Shown in pieces: positions 1 through 6,365 of a DNA stretch of 10,423 bases. Below the pieces are notes generated by a model. The model made no database searches. It was not told where the DNA came from and was given only the letters and a program-made list of their open reading frames with translations. Source of the stretch: Polaromonas sp. (GTDB taxonomy: Bacteria > Pseudomonadota > Gammaproteobacteria > Burkholderiales > Burkholderiaceae_C); the NCBI GenBank assembly GCA_028292345.1, contig JAQGMN010000154.1, positions 1-10,423 on the forward strand, in the 5' to 3' direction. Within the stretch, counting starts at the first letter, position 1; each line of letters begins with the position of its first letter. Made by a program: the position numbers and the translations under genes.

Positions 1-521
1 CTGTCGTCAATGAACAGGGTGTCGGCGCTGTCCAATTGGTAGCGCGACGCGAGCAGCCTGAAAATCGCCGGGTCCGGCTTGCCCAGCGTCACATCGCTGG
101 AGAAGATCCCGCCGTCGAACCACTGCAGGAAATCGTGGCGCCGCTCCAGCGCCCGGGCAAAGGGCCCGGGCATGTTGGACAAAAAATAAAGCCGGATGCC
201 GCCCTGGCTGTCGCGGCGCTCGCGCAAGCCGGCCAGCAGGTCGATGTTGCAGGCAATCGGCGCCAGTTCCTCGCCAATCGGCGCCAGGGCGTCATGCAGC
301 CTGGCTTCGGGCAATGCCAGCCGCAAGGCAGAGCGGGAAACCACCTCATCCAGCGCCACCGTGCCGATGTCAAAGCCTTTCCAGTCGCCATGGTCGAACA
401 GGGCCCGGGCCAGTTTTTGCGCCTGTTCGGGCGTGGCGCCAAGCTCGGGGAAATGCTGCGCCACCAGCTGCACCGGCTGCCAGTCGAACAGCACCGCGCC
501 AAAATCGAACACGATGTTCAT
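1..521 (-). CDS. HAD-superfamily hydrolase (subfamily IA, YihX-like), 3' end outside window
   Basis: This is the first 173 codons of a haloacid-dehalogenase-type hydrolase, probably a small-molecule or sugar phosphatase in the cytoplasm. Three of the HAD motifs are visible. Motif I is VFDFGAVLFDW at residues 4-14, with nucleophile D6; the usual second Asp is Gly8, as in the YihX-type DxGxV variant. Motif II is FLSNMP with Ser115. Motif III is GKPDP at 147-151 with Lys148. Motif IV (FIDD, 170-173) is cut by the window edge, so the C-terminus is missing. The ATG overlaps the pgi stop as ATGA, which implies translational coupling and membership of the tal-pgi operon. No good Shine-Dalgarno is needed for this arrangement. 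The substrate cannot be read from the sequence; a sugar phosphate is suggested only by the neighbours. Family assignment is secure, specific function is not. Confidence 0.88.
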   Translation of the reverse strand, partial: MNIVFDFGAVLFDWQPVQLVAQHFPELGATPEQAQKLARALFDHGDWKGFDIGTVALDEVVSRSALRLALPEARLHDALAPIGEELAPIACNIDLLAGLRERRDSQGGIRLYFLSNMPGPFARALERRHDFLQWFDGGIFSSDVTLGKPDPAIFRLLASRYQLDSADTLFIDD

Positions 522-2104
522 GACGGGCTGAACCTCAGCTTTTGCAGCAGGCCGGCGGTGGAGCCATCGAGCCCCGACACATCGCCGCTGAGCAGGCGCG
601 GCTCGATGTCCTTGGCCAGGACCTTGCCCAGCTCGACGCCCCACTGGTCAAAGCTGTTGATGCCCCAGATGGCGCCGCTGACGAACACGCGGTGCTCCTG
701 CAGCGCAATCAGCGCGCCCAGGCTGGCGGGCGTGAGCCGCTCCAGCAGCAGGAAGGTGCTCGGCCGGTTGCCGGGGAAGTCGCGGTGGCCGCCGGCATCG
801 GTTTTTCCGCGCATCAGCGCCTGCGCCTGCGCCAGGGCATTGGCCAGCAGCTTGCCGTGGTGGCCGGGCAGGTCATCCGGCGCATGCGCGGCTTGCCTGA
901 CCGCCACGAATTCGACCGGCACGACCGTCGTGCCCTGGTGCAGCATCTGGAAATAGGCATGCTGCCCGTTGGTGCCGGGCTCGCCCCACAGGACAGGCGA
1001 CGTGTCAAACGGCAAAGGCTGCCCGTCCTGGTCCACGCGCTTGCCGTTGCTTTCCATTTCCAGTTGCTGCAGGTACGCCGGCCAGCGGCGCAGGGCGCTG
1101 CTGTAGGGCGCAATGCTGCGGCTGGAAAAGCCGTGGAAATTGCGGTACCAGACATCGAGCAGGCCCAGCCGGACGGGCAGATTGCCTTCCAGCGCAGCGG
1201 TGCGAAAGTGTTCGTCCATGGCATGCGCGCCCGCCAGGAATTCACGGAAACCCGCCGCGCCGATCGCGATCGCCACCGGCAGCCCGATGGCCGACCACAG
1301 CGAATAGCGCCCCCCCACCCAGTCCCAGAAACCAAACGTGGTGGTGATGCCGAAGTCGTTCGCCGCGGCCACGTTGGTCGTCAGCGCGGCGAAATGCCGG
1401 GCGATGTCCTGCCCGCCCTGCGCCTCGAACCAGGCCCTGGCCGAATGCGCATTGGTCATGGTCTCGGTGGTGGTGAAGGTCTTGGACGCCACCAGGAACA
1501 GCGTGCCGGCCGGTGTGAGCTGCTTCAGGACGCCGGCCAGCTCGTTGCCGTCGATGTTCGAGACAAAGTGGATCCGCTTGCCGGCCGTGGCGAATTCAGC
1601 GAGCGCCAGCGCCGCCATCTGCGGCCCCAGGTCCGAGCCGCCAATGCCGATGTTGACAATGTCGGTGATGGCCTCGTCGGCGCGCACCTGCTCCGCATAG
1701 GCCAGCATGGCGTCCAGCGTGACTTCGACCTCGGCCTGCGCATCTGCTACTTTATCAATAGCAGCTTGCGCAGGCACATACTGCGCGGAAGGCGGATTTC
1801 GCAATAAAAAGTGCATCACGGCACGGTTTTCGGTGCGGTTGATGCGCTGCCCGGCAAACATCGCGTCGCGCTGCTGCTCCAGCCCGCACTGCCGCGCCAG
1901 CGCCAGCAGCAAGGCCTGGCTGCCCGCGTCGATCAGGTTCTTGGACAGGTCGGCAAAGACGTGCGGCGCGTCCTGGCTGAAGGCCTCGAAGCGGTGGAGG
2001 TCGCGCGCGAAGGCGCCCCGCAGGTCGAAATTCCGGCCGCCGGCCTCAAAACAGGTTTTGAGTTCGCCCCAGGCCGGGGTCCGGTCGCAACGCACTGGTT
2101 TCAT
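518..2104 (-). CDS. pgi: Glucose-6-phosphate isomerase
   Basis: Cytoplasmic enzyme interconverting glucose-6-phosphate and fructose-6-phosphate, linking glycolysis/gluconeogenesis to the pentose-phosphate and Entner-Doudoroff routes. The 528-residue protein has both family signatures: WVGGRYSLWSAIG at 262-274 and FDQWGVELGK at 485-494. The expected catalytic residues are present by alignment to E. coli Pgi: Glu351 in MESNGK, His382 in GTNGQHAYF, and Lys494. The sugar-phosphate-binding stretch NIGIGGSDLG is at 151-160, and SKTFTTTETMTN follows at 207-218. The ATG is preceded by AAGGA about 9 nt upstream. The gene lies 18 nt after tal and overlaps the HAD gene by 4 nt, so the three form one transcription unit. 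One oddity is that residues about 104-122 look like an extra segment before the conserved domain; the DNA there has a palindrome (see repeat and findings). The enzyme should still be active, since the segment lies outside all catalytic motifs. Confidence 0.97.
   Translation of the reverse strand: MKPVRCDRTPAWGELKTCFEAGGRNFDLRGAFARDLHRFEAFSQDAPHVFADLSKNLIDAGSQALLLALARQCGLEQQRDAMFAGQRINRTENRAVMHFLLRNPPSAQYVPAQAAIDKVADAQAEVEVTLDAMLAYAEQVRADEAITDIVNIGIGGSDLGPQMAALALAEFATAGKRIHFVSNIDGNELAGVLKQLTPAGTLFLVASKTFTTTETMTNAHSARAWFEAQGGQDIARHFAALTTNVAAANDFGITTTFGFWDWVGGRYSLWSAIGLPVAIAIGAAGFREFLAGAHAMDEHFRTAALEGNLPVRLGLLDVWYRNFHGFSSRSIAPYSSALRRWPAYLQQLEMESNGKRVDQDGQPLPFDTSPVLWGEPGTNGQHAYFQMLHQGTTVVPVEFVAVRQAAHAPDDLPGHHGKLLANALAQAQALMRGKTDAGGHRDFPGNRPSTFLLLERLTPASLGALIALQEHRVFVSGAIWGINSFDQWGVELGKVLAKDIEPRLLSGDVSGLDGSTAGLLQKLRFSPS
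1739..1795 (-). repeat. Possible short palindromic repeat inserted in frame within pgi
   Basis: The DNA contains an inverted repeat, CTGCTA (1744-1749) and TAGCAG (1759-1764), with an A/T-rich 9-nt loop, followed by GCTTGCGC. From memory this resembles the short GCTAT...ATAGC palindromes with an adjoining GCGCAAGC that are scattered through Comamonadaceae intergenic DNA. It encodes Pgi residues about 104-122 (around VPAQAAIDKVADA), which appear extra compared with the Pgi sequences I recall. The palindrome is seen directly; membership of a dispersed repeat family and insertion are inference, and the boundaries are approximate. Confidence 0.4.
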
Positions 2105-2122
2105 GTCAGTTTTTCCTTGTGT

Positions 2123-3070
2123 TCAGACAGCCTGCATCAATTGCTCTAGCTTGACCGCGTCCACGGCAAAGGCGCGGATGCCTTCGGCCAGCTTTTCGGT
2201 CGCCATGGCGTCTTCATTGAGCGCATAGCGGAACCGCGCCTCGTCGAAGTCCACCGCTTCCAGGCCCTGCGCATCGGCGGCGCCGGCCTCCAGCGCGCGC
2301 GGCAGGGGCGCGTCGCTGGCGGCAAGCTGGGCCAGCAGCTCGGGGCTGATGGTCAGCAGGTCGCAGCCGGCCAGTGCCGTGATCTGGCCGGTGTTGCGAA
2401 AACTCGCGCCCATGACCTCGGTGGCAATGCCGAAATGCTTGTAGTAGTGGTAGATCTCGCGAACCGATTTCACGCCGGGGTCGTTGGCGCCGGCATTCGC
2501 GCCTTCATCCCAGCTGCTCCCGGCCGACTTCTTGTACCAGTCGTAGATCCGGCCGACGAAGGGGGAAATCAGCTGCACCCGCGCCTGGCCGCAGGCGACG
2601 GCCTGGCAGAAGGAAAACAGCAGCGTCAGGTTGGTGTGGATGCCGCGCTGCTCCAGCAGCTTTGCCGCCTGAATGCCTTCCCAGGTGGCGGCGACCTTGA
2701 TCAGCACCCGGTCGATGTGGATGCCTTCGGCCTGGTACAGCTCGATCAGGCGCTCGCCGCGCGCGACCGTGGCATGGGTGTCAAAGCTCAGGCGGGCATC
2801 GACTTCGGTCGAGACGCGGCCAGGGATGATGGACAGGATTTCGCAGCCGAAGCGCACCAAGAGCCGGTCCATGGTTTCGTCCAGCGCCCGGTCCTTGAAA
2901 CGGACCATCGTGCCGTGCATCAGCGGCGCGTAATCGGCTTTTTGCACCGCCTTGAGGATCAGCGAAGGGTTGGTGGTGGCATCTTGCGGCTTGAAGCGCG
3001 CCAGCTGGTTGAAGTCGCCGGTGTCGGCCACCACGGTCGTGTATTGTTTCAGCGCGTCGAGTTGGTTCAT
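2123..3070 (-). CDS. tal: Transaldolase, TalB type
   Basis: Transfers a dihydroxyacetone unit from sedoheptulose-7-phosphate to glyceraldehyde-3-phosphate, giving erythrose-4-phosphate and fructose-6-phosphate, in the non-oxidative pentose-phosphate pathway. The 315-residue product matches the classical TalB class (E. coli TalB 317 residues) from YTTVVADTGD at the N-terminus to KLAEGIRAFAVDAVKLEQLM at the C-terminus. The Schiff-base lysine is Lys125 in RVLIKVAATW. Other active-site positions are present: Asp16, Asn34 (TTNPS), Glu89 (STEVDARL), Thr149 (NLTLLF), Ser169 and Arg174 (ISPFVGR). The ATG at 3070 was chosen because it matches the family N-terminus; an in-frame TTG at 3100 would add ten unconserved residues. 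No clear Shine-Dalgarno precedes the ATG. It is the first gene of tal-pgi-HAD and is divergent from zwf, sharing a control region with a candidate HexR site. Confidence 0.96.
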   Translation of the reverse strand: MNQLDALKQYTTVVADTGDFNQLARFKPQDATTNPSLILKAVQKADYAPLMHGTMVRFKDRALDETMDRLLVRFGCEILSIIPGRVSTEVDARLSFDTHATVARGERLIELYQAEGIHIDRVLIKVAATWEGIQAAKLLEQRGIHTNLTLLFSFCQAVACGQARVQLISPFVGRIYDWYKKSAGSSWDEGANAGANDPGVKSVREIYHYYKHFGIATEVMGASFRNTGQITALAGCDLLTISPELLAQLAASDAPLPRALEAGAADAQGLEAVDFDEARFRYALNEDAMATEKLAEGIRAFAVDAVKLEQLMQAV

Positions 3071-3219
3071 GGGTTTGGAGAGCGCCGGGCAAGGGCGCAA
3101 AGTGGATCAGGAAGCCCGGAAACCCACCGTTCCAACACAGGGGTCGCAGCAGTTCACCGGGTGTAGTTACCATTATGCCCATAGAATGTGAAACTTTATT
3201 ACCAGAACAAGTCCTTACC
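3071..3219. promoter_or_regulatory. Divergent tal / zwf control region
   Basis: This 149-bp gap separates the two divergent start codons and must hold the promoters of both operons. Candidate -10 boxes are CATAAT on the minus strand (3177-3172, toward tal) and TAGAAT on the plus strand (3182-3187, toward zwf). Neither has a convincing -35 hexamer at normal spacing, which would fit activator- or repressor-dependent promoters but could also mean that I have misplaced them. The candidate HexR operator (3189-3203) would lie over the predicted zwf transcription start and over the -35 area of the tal promoter. The 3' part toward tal (3071-3150) shows nothing recognisable. Confidence 0.6.
3189..3203. 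promoter_or_regulatory. Candidate HexR operator
   Basis: The 15-mer TGAAACTTTATTACC matches 12 of 15 positions of the HexR-type palindromic consensus I recall, TGTAATWWWATTACA. The right half (ATTAC) is nearly perfect and the left half is degenerate. A second, weaker half-site, TGTAGT, lies at 3162-3167. The location between zwf and tal, with a HexR homologue encoded directly downstream of zwf, makes autoregulation and control of both operons plausible. The match is by eye against a consensus from memory, not a scored motif. Confidence 0.55.
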
Positions 3220-4686
3220 ATGAGTTTTGACCTGATCCTGTTTGGCGGCACCGGCGACCTGGCCTGGCGCAAGATCATGCCCGCGCTGTTCCAGGCATTT
3301 CGCCACGGCTCGCTGCCGGCCGACGGCCGCATCATTGGCGTGGCCCGCGACGATTTGTCGGACGACCAGTACCGCGCACTCATCAAGTCGCGCTTTGACC
3401 AGGTCGAGTTGTCCAAGCGGCCGAGCGAAGAGGAATTCTCGCGATTTGCCGAGCGGCTCGGCTACCTGCGCATGGACCTGTCGCAGCCGGCCGACTATGC
3501 ACGCCTGGCGGACCGGCTGCAGCAACGCCCGGCCGACGTGGTGGTGATGTACCTGGCGACCGCGCCCGGCCTGTTCACCACGGTGTGCGAGCAGATCGCC
3601 GCCGCCGGCCTGAACGGCCCGCAAACCCGCGTGGTGCTTGAAAAACCGCTGGGCCACGACCTGGCATCGAACCGCGCCATCAACAAAACCGTTCGCAGCG
3701 TGCTGGCCGAGGAGCAGATCTTCCGCATCGACCACTACCTGGGCAAGCCTTCGGTGCAGAACCTGTTTGCGCTGCGCTTTGGCAATTCGCTGTTCGAGCC
3801 GCTCTGGCGGCGCGAGCACATCGCCAACATCCAGATCACGATTGCCGAGGAACTGGGCGTGGAAAAACGCGGCGCGTTTTACGACAGCACCGGCGCGCTG
3901 CGCGACATGGTGCAAAACCATGCGCTGCAGCTGCTTTGCGCCGTGGGCATGGAGCCGCCCATCAATTCGCATGCCGACGCGATTCGCGACGAAAAGCTCA
4001 AGGTCCTGCGCTCGCTCAAGCCCTGGACGCCTGAAAGCCTGAGCCAGCATGTCATTCGCGGCCAGTATGCCGGCGGAACCATCGATGGCGAGGCGGTTCC
4101 GGCCTACCGCAGCGCGCCCGGCGTGAATCCGGAAAGCCGCACCGAAACCTTCGTCGCCCTGCGCACCGAAATCGAAAACTGGCGCTGGGCCGGCGTTCCG
4201 TTCTACATCCGCACCGGCAAGCGGCTGGCCGGCCGCGATGCGCACATCGAGGTGAACTTTCGCCCGACGCCGCACGCCATTTTCAAATCGCGGCAGGACT
4301 GCAACACCGGCAACCGGCTGGTCATCGACCTGCAGCCCCGGGACGGCCTGGAGCTGCATTTGCTGGCGCAGGGCGCCGACCAGCGCCATCGCCGCGGCAC
4401 CCCGACGCTGGAGCCGGTGCAGCTCGACCTGGACTTCGACAAGCGTTTCGGCGCCGAGCGCGTCGGCGCCTACGAGCGGCTGCTGCTCGATGTGATTGAC
4501 GGCCGGCTGAACCTGTTCGTGCGCAGCGACGAGCAGGAGGAAGCGTGGCGCTGGGTCGAGCCGATCCTGGACCGCTGGAGCCACGACCCGACCGGGCCGC
4601 GCCCCTACGCGGCAGGCACCTGGGGGCCGAGCGCCTCCAGCGCGATGATTGCCCGCGACGGCTACTGCTGGTCTGAAGAAAGCTAG
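3220..4686 (+). CDS. zwf: Glucose-6-phosphate 1-dehydrogenase
   Basis: Oxidises glucose-6-phosphate to 6-phosphogluconolactone with NADP+ (or NAD+), the entry step of the oxidative pentose-phosphate and Entner-Doudoroff pathways. The 488-residue length is normal (E. coli Zwf 491). The N-terminal Rossmann loop is FGGTGDLAWRK at residues 8-18. EKPLG is at 141-145, the active-site signature RIDHYLGK at 169-176 (Asp171, His172, Lys176), and the general-base histidine is His234 in MVQNHALQ. YIRTGKR at 329-335 is the usual substrate/cofactor-region motif. The residue after DHYLGK is Pro rather than the common Glu. The start at 3220 (MSFDLILFGG) fits the family. An in-frame ATG at 3175 would add 15 residues, would place the candidate HexR site inside the coding sequence, and has no better ribosome-binding site. 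The stop is 2 nt before hexR, so the two genes are co-transcribed. Confidence 0.96.
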   Translation: MSFDLILFGGTGDLAWRKIMPALFQAFRHGSLPADGRIIGVARDDLSDDQYRALIKSRFDQVELSKRPSEEEFSRFAERLGYLRMDLSQPADYARLADRLQQRPADVVVMYLATAPGLFTTVCEQIAAAGLNGPQTRVVLEKPLGHDLASNRAINKTVRSVLAEEQIFRIDHYLGKPSVQNLFALRFGNSLFEPLWRREHIANIQITIAEELGVEKRGAFYDSTGALRDMVQNHALQLLCAVGMEPPINSHADAIRDEKLKVLRSLKPWTPESLSQHVIRGQYAGGTIDGEAVPAYRSAPGVNPESRTETFVALRTEIENWRWAGVPFYIRTGKRLAGRDAHIEVNFRPTPHAIFKSRQDCNTGNRLVIDLQPRDGLELHLLAQGADQRHRRGTPTLEPVQLDLDFDKRFGAERVGAYERLLLDVIDGRLNLFVRSDEQEEAWRWVEPILDRWSHDPTGPRPYAAGTWGPSASSAMIARDGYCWSEES

Positions 4687-4688
4687 CC

Positions 4689-5534
4689 ATGCTGGACCGC
4701 ATCAAGGCCTCCCTGCCCTCGCTGGCCCCGGCGGAACAGCGCGTGGCGCGCCTGGTGCTGGCCGACCCGCGCGCCTTTGCCAGCCTGCCGATCACCGAAC
4801 TGGCAAGCCGCTCGCATGTCAGCAAGCCGACGGTGGTGCGCTTTTGCCGCAGCGTCGGCTACGACGGACTGCTCGACTTCAAGCTCAAGCTGGCCGGCAG
4901 CGTGAGCGAAGGCGTGCCCTTCATCCACCGCAGCGTCGATGTGGACGACAAGACCGGCGACGTGATGGTCAAGGTGATCGACAACACCGTGGCGGCCTTC
5001 CTGAAATACCGCAACGACGCCAGCCCGGTGGCGATTGAAAAAGCCGTGCTGGCGCTGCTGGGCGCTTACCACACCGGCAAGCGCATCGAATTTTTCGGTG
5101 CCGGCAACTCCGGCATCGTGGCGCAGGATGCGCAGCACAAGTTTTTCCGGCTTGGCATCAACAGCATCGCCTACAGCGACGGCCACATGCAGGTCATGAG
5201 CGCGTCGCTGCTCGGGCCGGGCGACTGCGTGGTGGTGATTTCCAATTCGGGCCGCACCCGCGACCTGATGGACGCCTGCGACATTGCCCGCAAGAACGGC
5301 GCCACGACCATCGTCATCACCGCCACCGCCTCGCCGCTGGCCGCCGCCGGCCACATCCACCTGGCCGCCGACCATCCCGAAGGCTATGACCGCTACAGCC
5401 CGATGGTGTCGCGGCTGCTGCACTTGATGATCATCGACATCCTGGCCACCTGCGTGGCGCTGCGCATCGGGCCCACGCTGCAGCCGCTGCTCAAGGAAAT
5501 GAAGAATAATTTGCGCAACAAGCGCTATGCGTGA
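4689..5534 (+). CDS. hexR: RpiR-family transcriptional regulator, HexR type
   Basis: Sugar-phosphate-responsive DNA-binding regulator of central carbon metabolism; the characterised HexR proteins respond to 2-keto-3-deoxy-6-phosphogluconate. The 281-residue protein has an N-terminal RpiR helix-turn-helix domain (about 1-77), with the HTH at 35-58 (ITELASRSHVSKPTVVRFCR) and the characteristic DFKLKLA at 63-69. A C-terminal SIS sugar-phosphate isomerase-like domain spans about 120-255, with phosphosugar-binding loops GAGNSG (137-142) and SNSGRTRD (185-192). The linker GVPFIHRSVDVDD closely parallels E. coli HexR. It follows zwf by 2 nt, with a purine-rich AAGAAAG before the ATG. The zwf-hexR linkage supports the HexR assignment over other RpiR regulators. 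Likely targets within the window are its own operon and tal-pgi through the site at 3189-3203. No edd, eda or pgl gene is present here. Confidence 0.9.
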   Translation: MLDRIKASLPSLAPAEQRVARLVLADPRAFASLPITELASRSHVSKPTVVRFCRSVGYDGLLDFKLKLAGSVSEGVPFIHRSVDVDDKTGDVMVKVIDNTVAAFLKYRNDASPVAIEKAVLALLGAYHTGKRIEFFGAGNSGIVAQDAQHKFFRLGINSIAYSDGHMQVMSASLLGPGDCVVVISNSGRTRDLMDACDIARKNGATTIVITATASPLAAAGHIHLAADHPEGYDRYSPMVSRLLHLMIIDILATCVALRIGPTLQPLLKEMKNNLRNKRYA

Positions 5535-5563
5535 ATGGACAGGCCGGGCGCATGGCAAAACGC

Positions 5564-5590
5564 TTCAAGCAACAGCGCGGGCGGCTTGAA
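5564..5590. terminator. Possible weak bidirectional terminator between convergent genes
   Basis: An inverted repeat of 7 bp, TTCAAGC (5564-5570) and GCTTGAA (5584-5590) with a 13-nt loop, lies in the 67-bp gap between the converging hexR and hepT genes. On the minus strand it is followed by GCGTTTT, a short T-run, so it could end the mntA-hepT transcript. On the plus strand there is no T-run. The position suits a shared terminator, but the stem is short and the loop long. Confidence 0.35.
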
Positions 5591-5601
5591 ATCAGGACGA
5601 A

Positions 5602-5988
5602 TCATGGCTCTTGCGCAGGCTTGTCATCTTTCCGAGACAGTTCTGCAAAAGCCTCCTGAACTTGCACATGCAAGCCTGGCAGGTCGCCCTGAATAGTCTT
5701 CCAGACGATTTCAAGATCAACCTGATCGTAACCATGTGAAACGCGATTGCGCATCGTGTACATGACTTGCCATGGGATTTCATGGTGCTTGGCAGCAAAT
5801 TCGGCATCCACACGCAGAATATTGTTTGACGCCTCACCAACGATTTCGATGTTGGGTATCACCGCGTCCTGCACCAGTTCACTGTTTAAAAAACCGACCT
5901 CATCCAGATCTGCCGTGTAACGGTCAATACGCTTGATGGCCTGCAAGATGTGTCCAAGCTAATCTGGAACGCGTTGGGCTTTGCTCAT
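5602..5988 (-). pseudogene. hepT: HepT-like HEPN RNase toxin with in-frame amber stop at codon 10
   Basis: Toxin half of a HEPN/MNT (HepT-MntA, formerly DUF86/DUF4433-neighbour type) pair; such toxins are RNases silenced when the MNT partner AMPylates the Tyr of the RX4HXY motif. The intact frame from the ATG at 5988 reads MSKAQRVPD, then TAG (5961-5959), then LGHILQAIKRIDRY and on to a normal C-terminus, 128 codons in all. Homologues I recall read PDYLxHIL, so the TAG most simply replaces a Tyr codon by one base change. The catalytic motif is intact: RNRVSHGY, with Arg80, His85 and Tyr87 in full-frame numbering. The ATG overlaps the mntA stop as ATGA, the usual coupling. A 114-residue product could start at a TTG (5946) five codons after the TAG, with only a weak GGA upstream. 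It would lack the first 14 residues but keep the active site. I favour a disabled toxin; a sequencing error or low-level reinitiation are alternatives. Confidence 0.78.
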
Positions 5989-6275
5989 ACCGGCATTGCC
6001 TCGGCAAGAACAATATGACGGAATTTCGCCGGAATAGCCTTGGGTGTCAGCACATCGACGGACACACCCAGCAAATGCTCCAACTTGACCTGAATGGCTG
6101 CAACATCCATCAAAGTGGTTTGCGATGTTGGATCAATAACGATGTCAAGATCGCTTTGCTCTGTATCGAGTCCATGAAGAACGGAACCAAACACCCGCGC
6201 ATTGCAAGCCCGATGAGCCGCCACCACGCTACGAATGGCGACACGGTTTGACTCAAGCGCTTCAGATGGTTTCAT
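5985..6275 (-). CDS. mntA: MntA-like minimal nucleotidyltransferase antitoxin
   Basis: Antitoxin of the HEPN/MNT pair. Characterised members transfer AMP from ATP to the toxin's conserved Tyr, blocking its RNase activity. The 96-residue protein is of minimal-nucleotidyltransferase size. It carries the GSX10DXD signature, Gly30-Ser31 followed by Asp42-Leu43-Asp44 (GSVLHGLDTEQSDLD), and the third metal-binding acidic residue Asp74 in VSVDVLTP. The ATG at 6275 is preceded by AAGG about 7 nt upstream. The stop overlaps the hepT start by 4 nt, the normal antitoxin-first order for this family. Composition is about 50% GC by eye, lower than hexR, which suggests acquisition by transfer. All catalytic residues are present, so the antitoxin looks functional even though its toxin partner is interrupted. 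Confidence 0.9.
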   Translation of the reverse strand: MKPSEALESNRVAIRSVVAAHRACNARVFGSVLHGLDTEQSDLDIVIDPTSQTTLMDVAAIQVKLEHLLGVSVDVLTPKAIPAKFRHIVLAEAMPV

Positions 6276-6365
6276 GATTGCCTTGCATGTAATTCAGTTT
6301 GCAAATCAATCCAGGATTAGACGCCAAGCCGCAAGATGCCCAATTTTTTCACAACATGACACGCA

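Noticed and set aside
542..1807. Long open frame on the plus strand opposite pgi
   Set aside because: It is an antisense shadow in high-GC DNA; the minus strand encodes a full Pgi with all catalytic residues and the plus frame has no recognisable domain.
3071..3100. TTG start at 3100 extending transaldolase by ten residues
   Set aside because: No ribosome-binding site and no similarity to the TalB N-terminus; the ATG at 3070 fits the family.
3175..3219. ATG at 3175 as zwf start
   Set aside because: It adds 15 unconserved residues and overlaps the candidate operator; MSFDLILFGG at 3220 is the family-like start.
3199..4584. 461-codon open frame on the minus strand opposite zwf
   Set aside because: Antisense shadow of zwf, with a composition rich in Ala, Arg, Gln and Val and no motif.
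4683..5558. 291-codon open frame on the minus strand opposite hexR
   Set aside because: Antisense shadow; its His- and Ala-rich sequence mirrors hexR codons and has no domain.
5602..6275. CRISPR, integrase or transposon remnants around the toxin-antitoxin pair
   Set aside because: I found no spaced repeats, terminal inverted repeats or transposase fragments flanking the pair.
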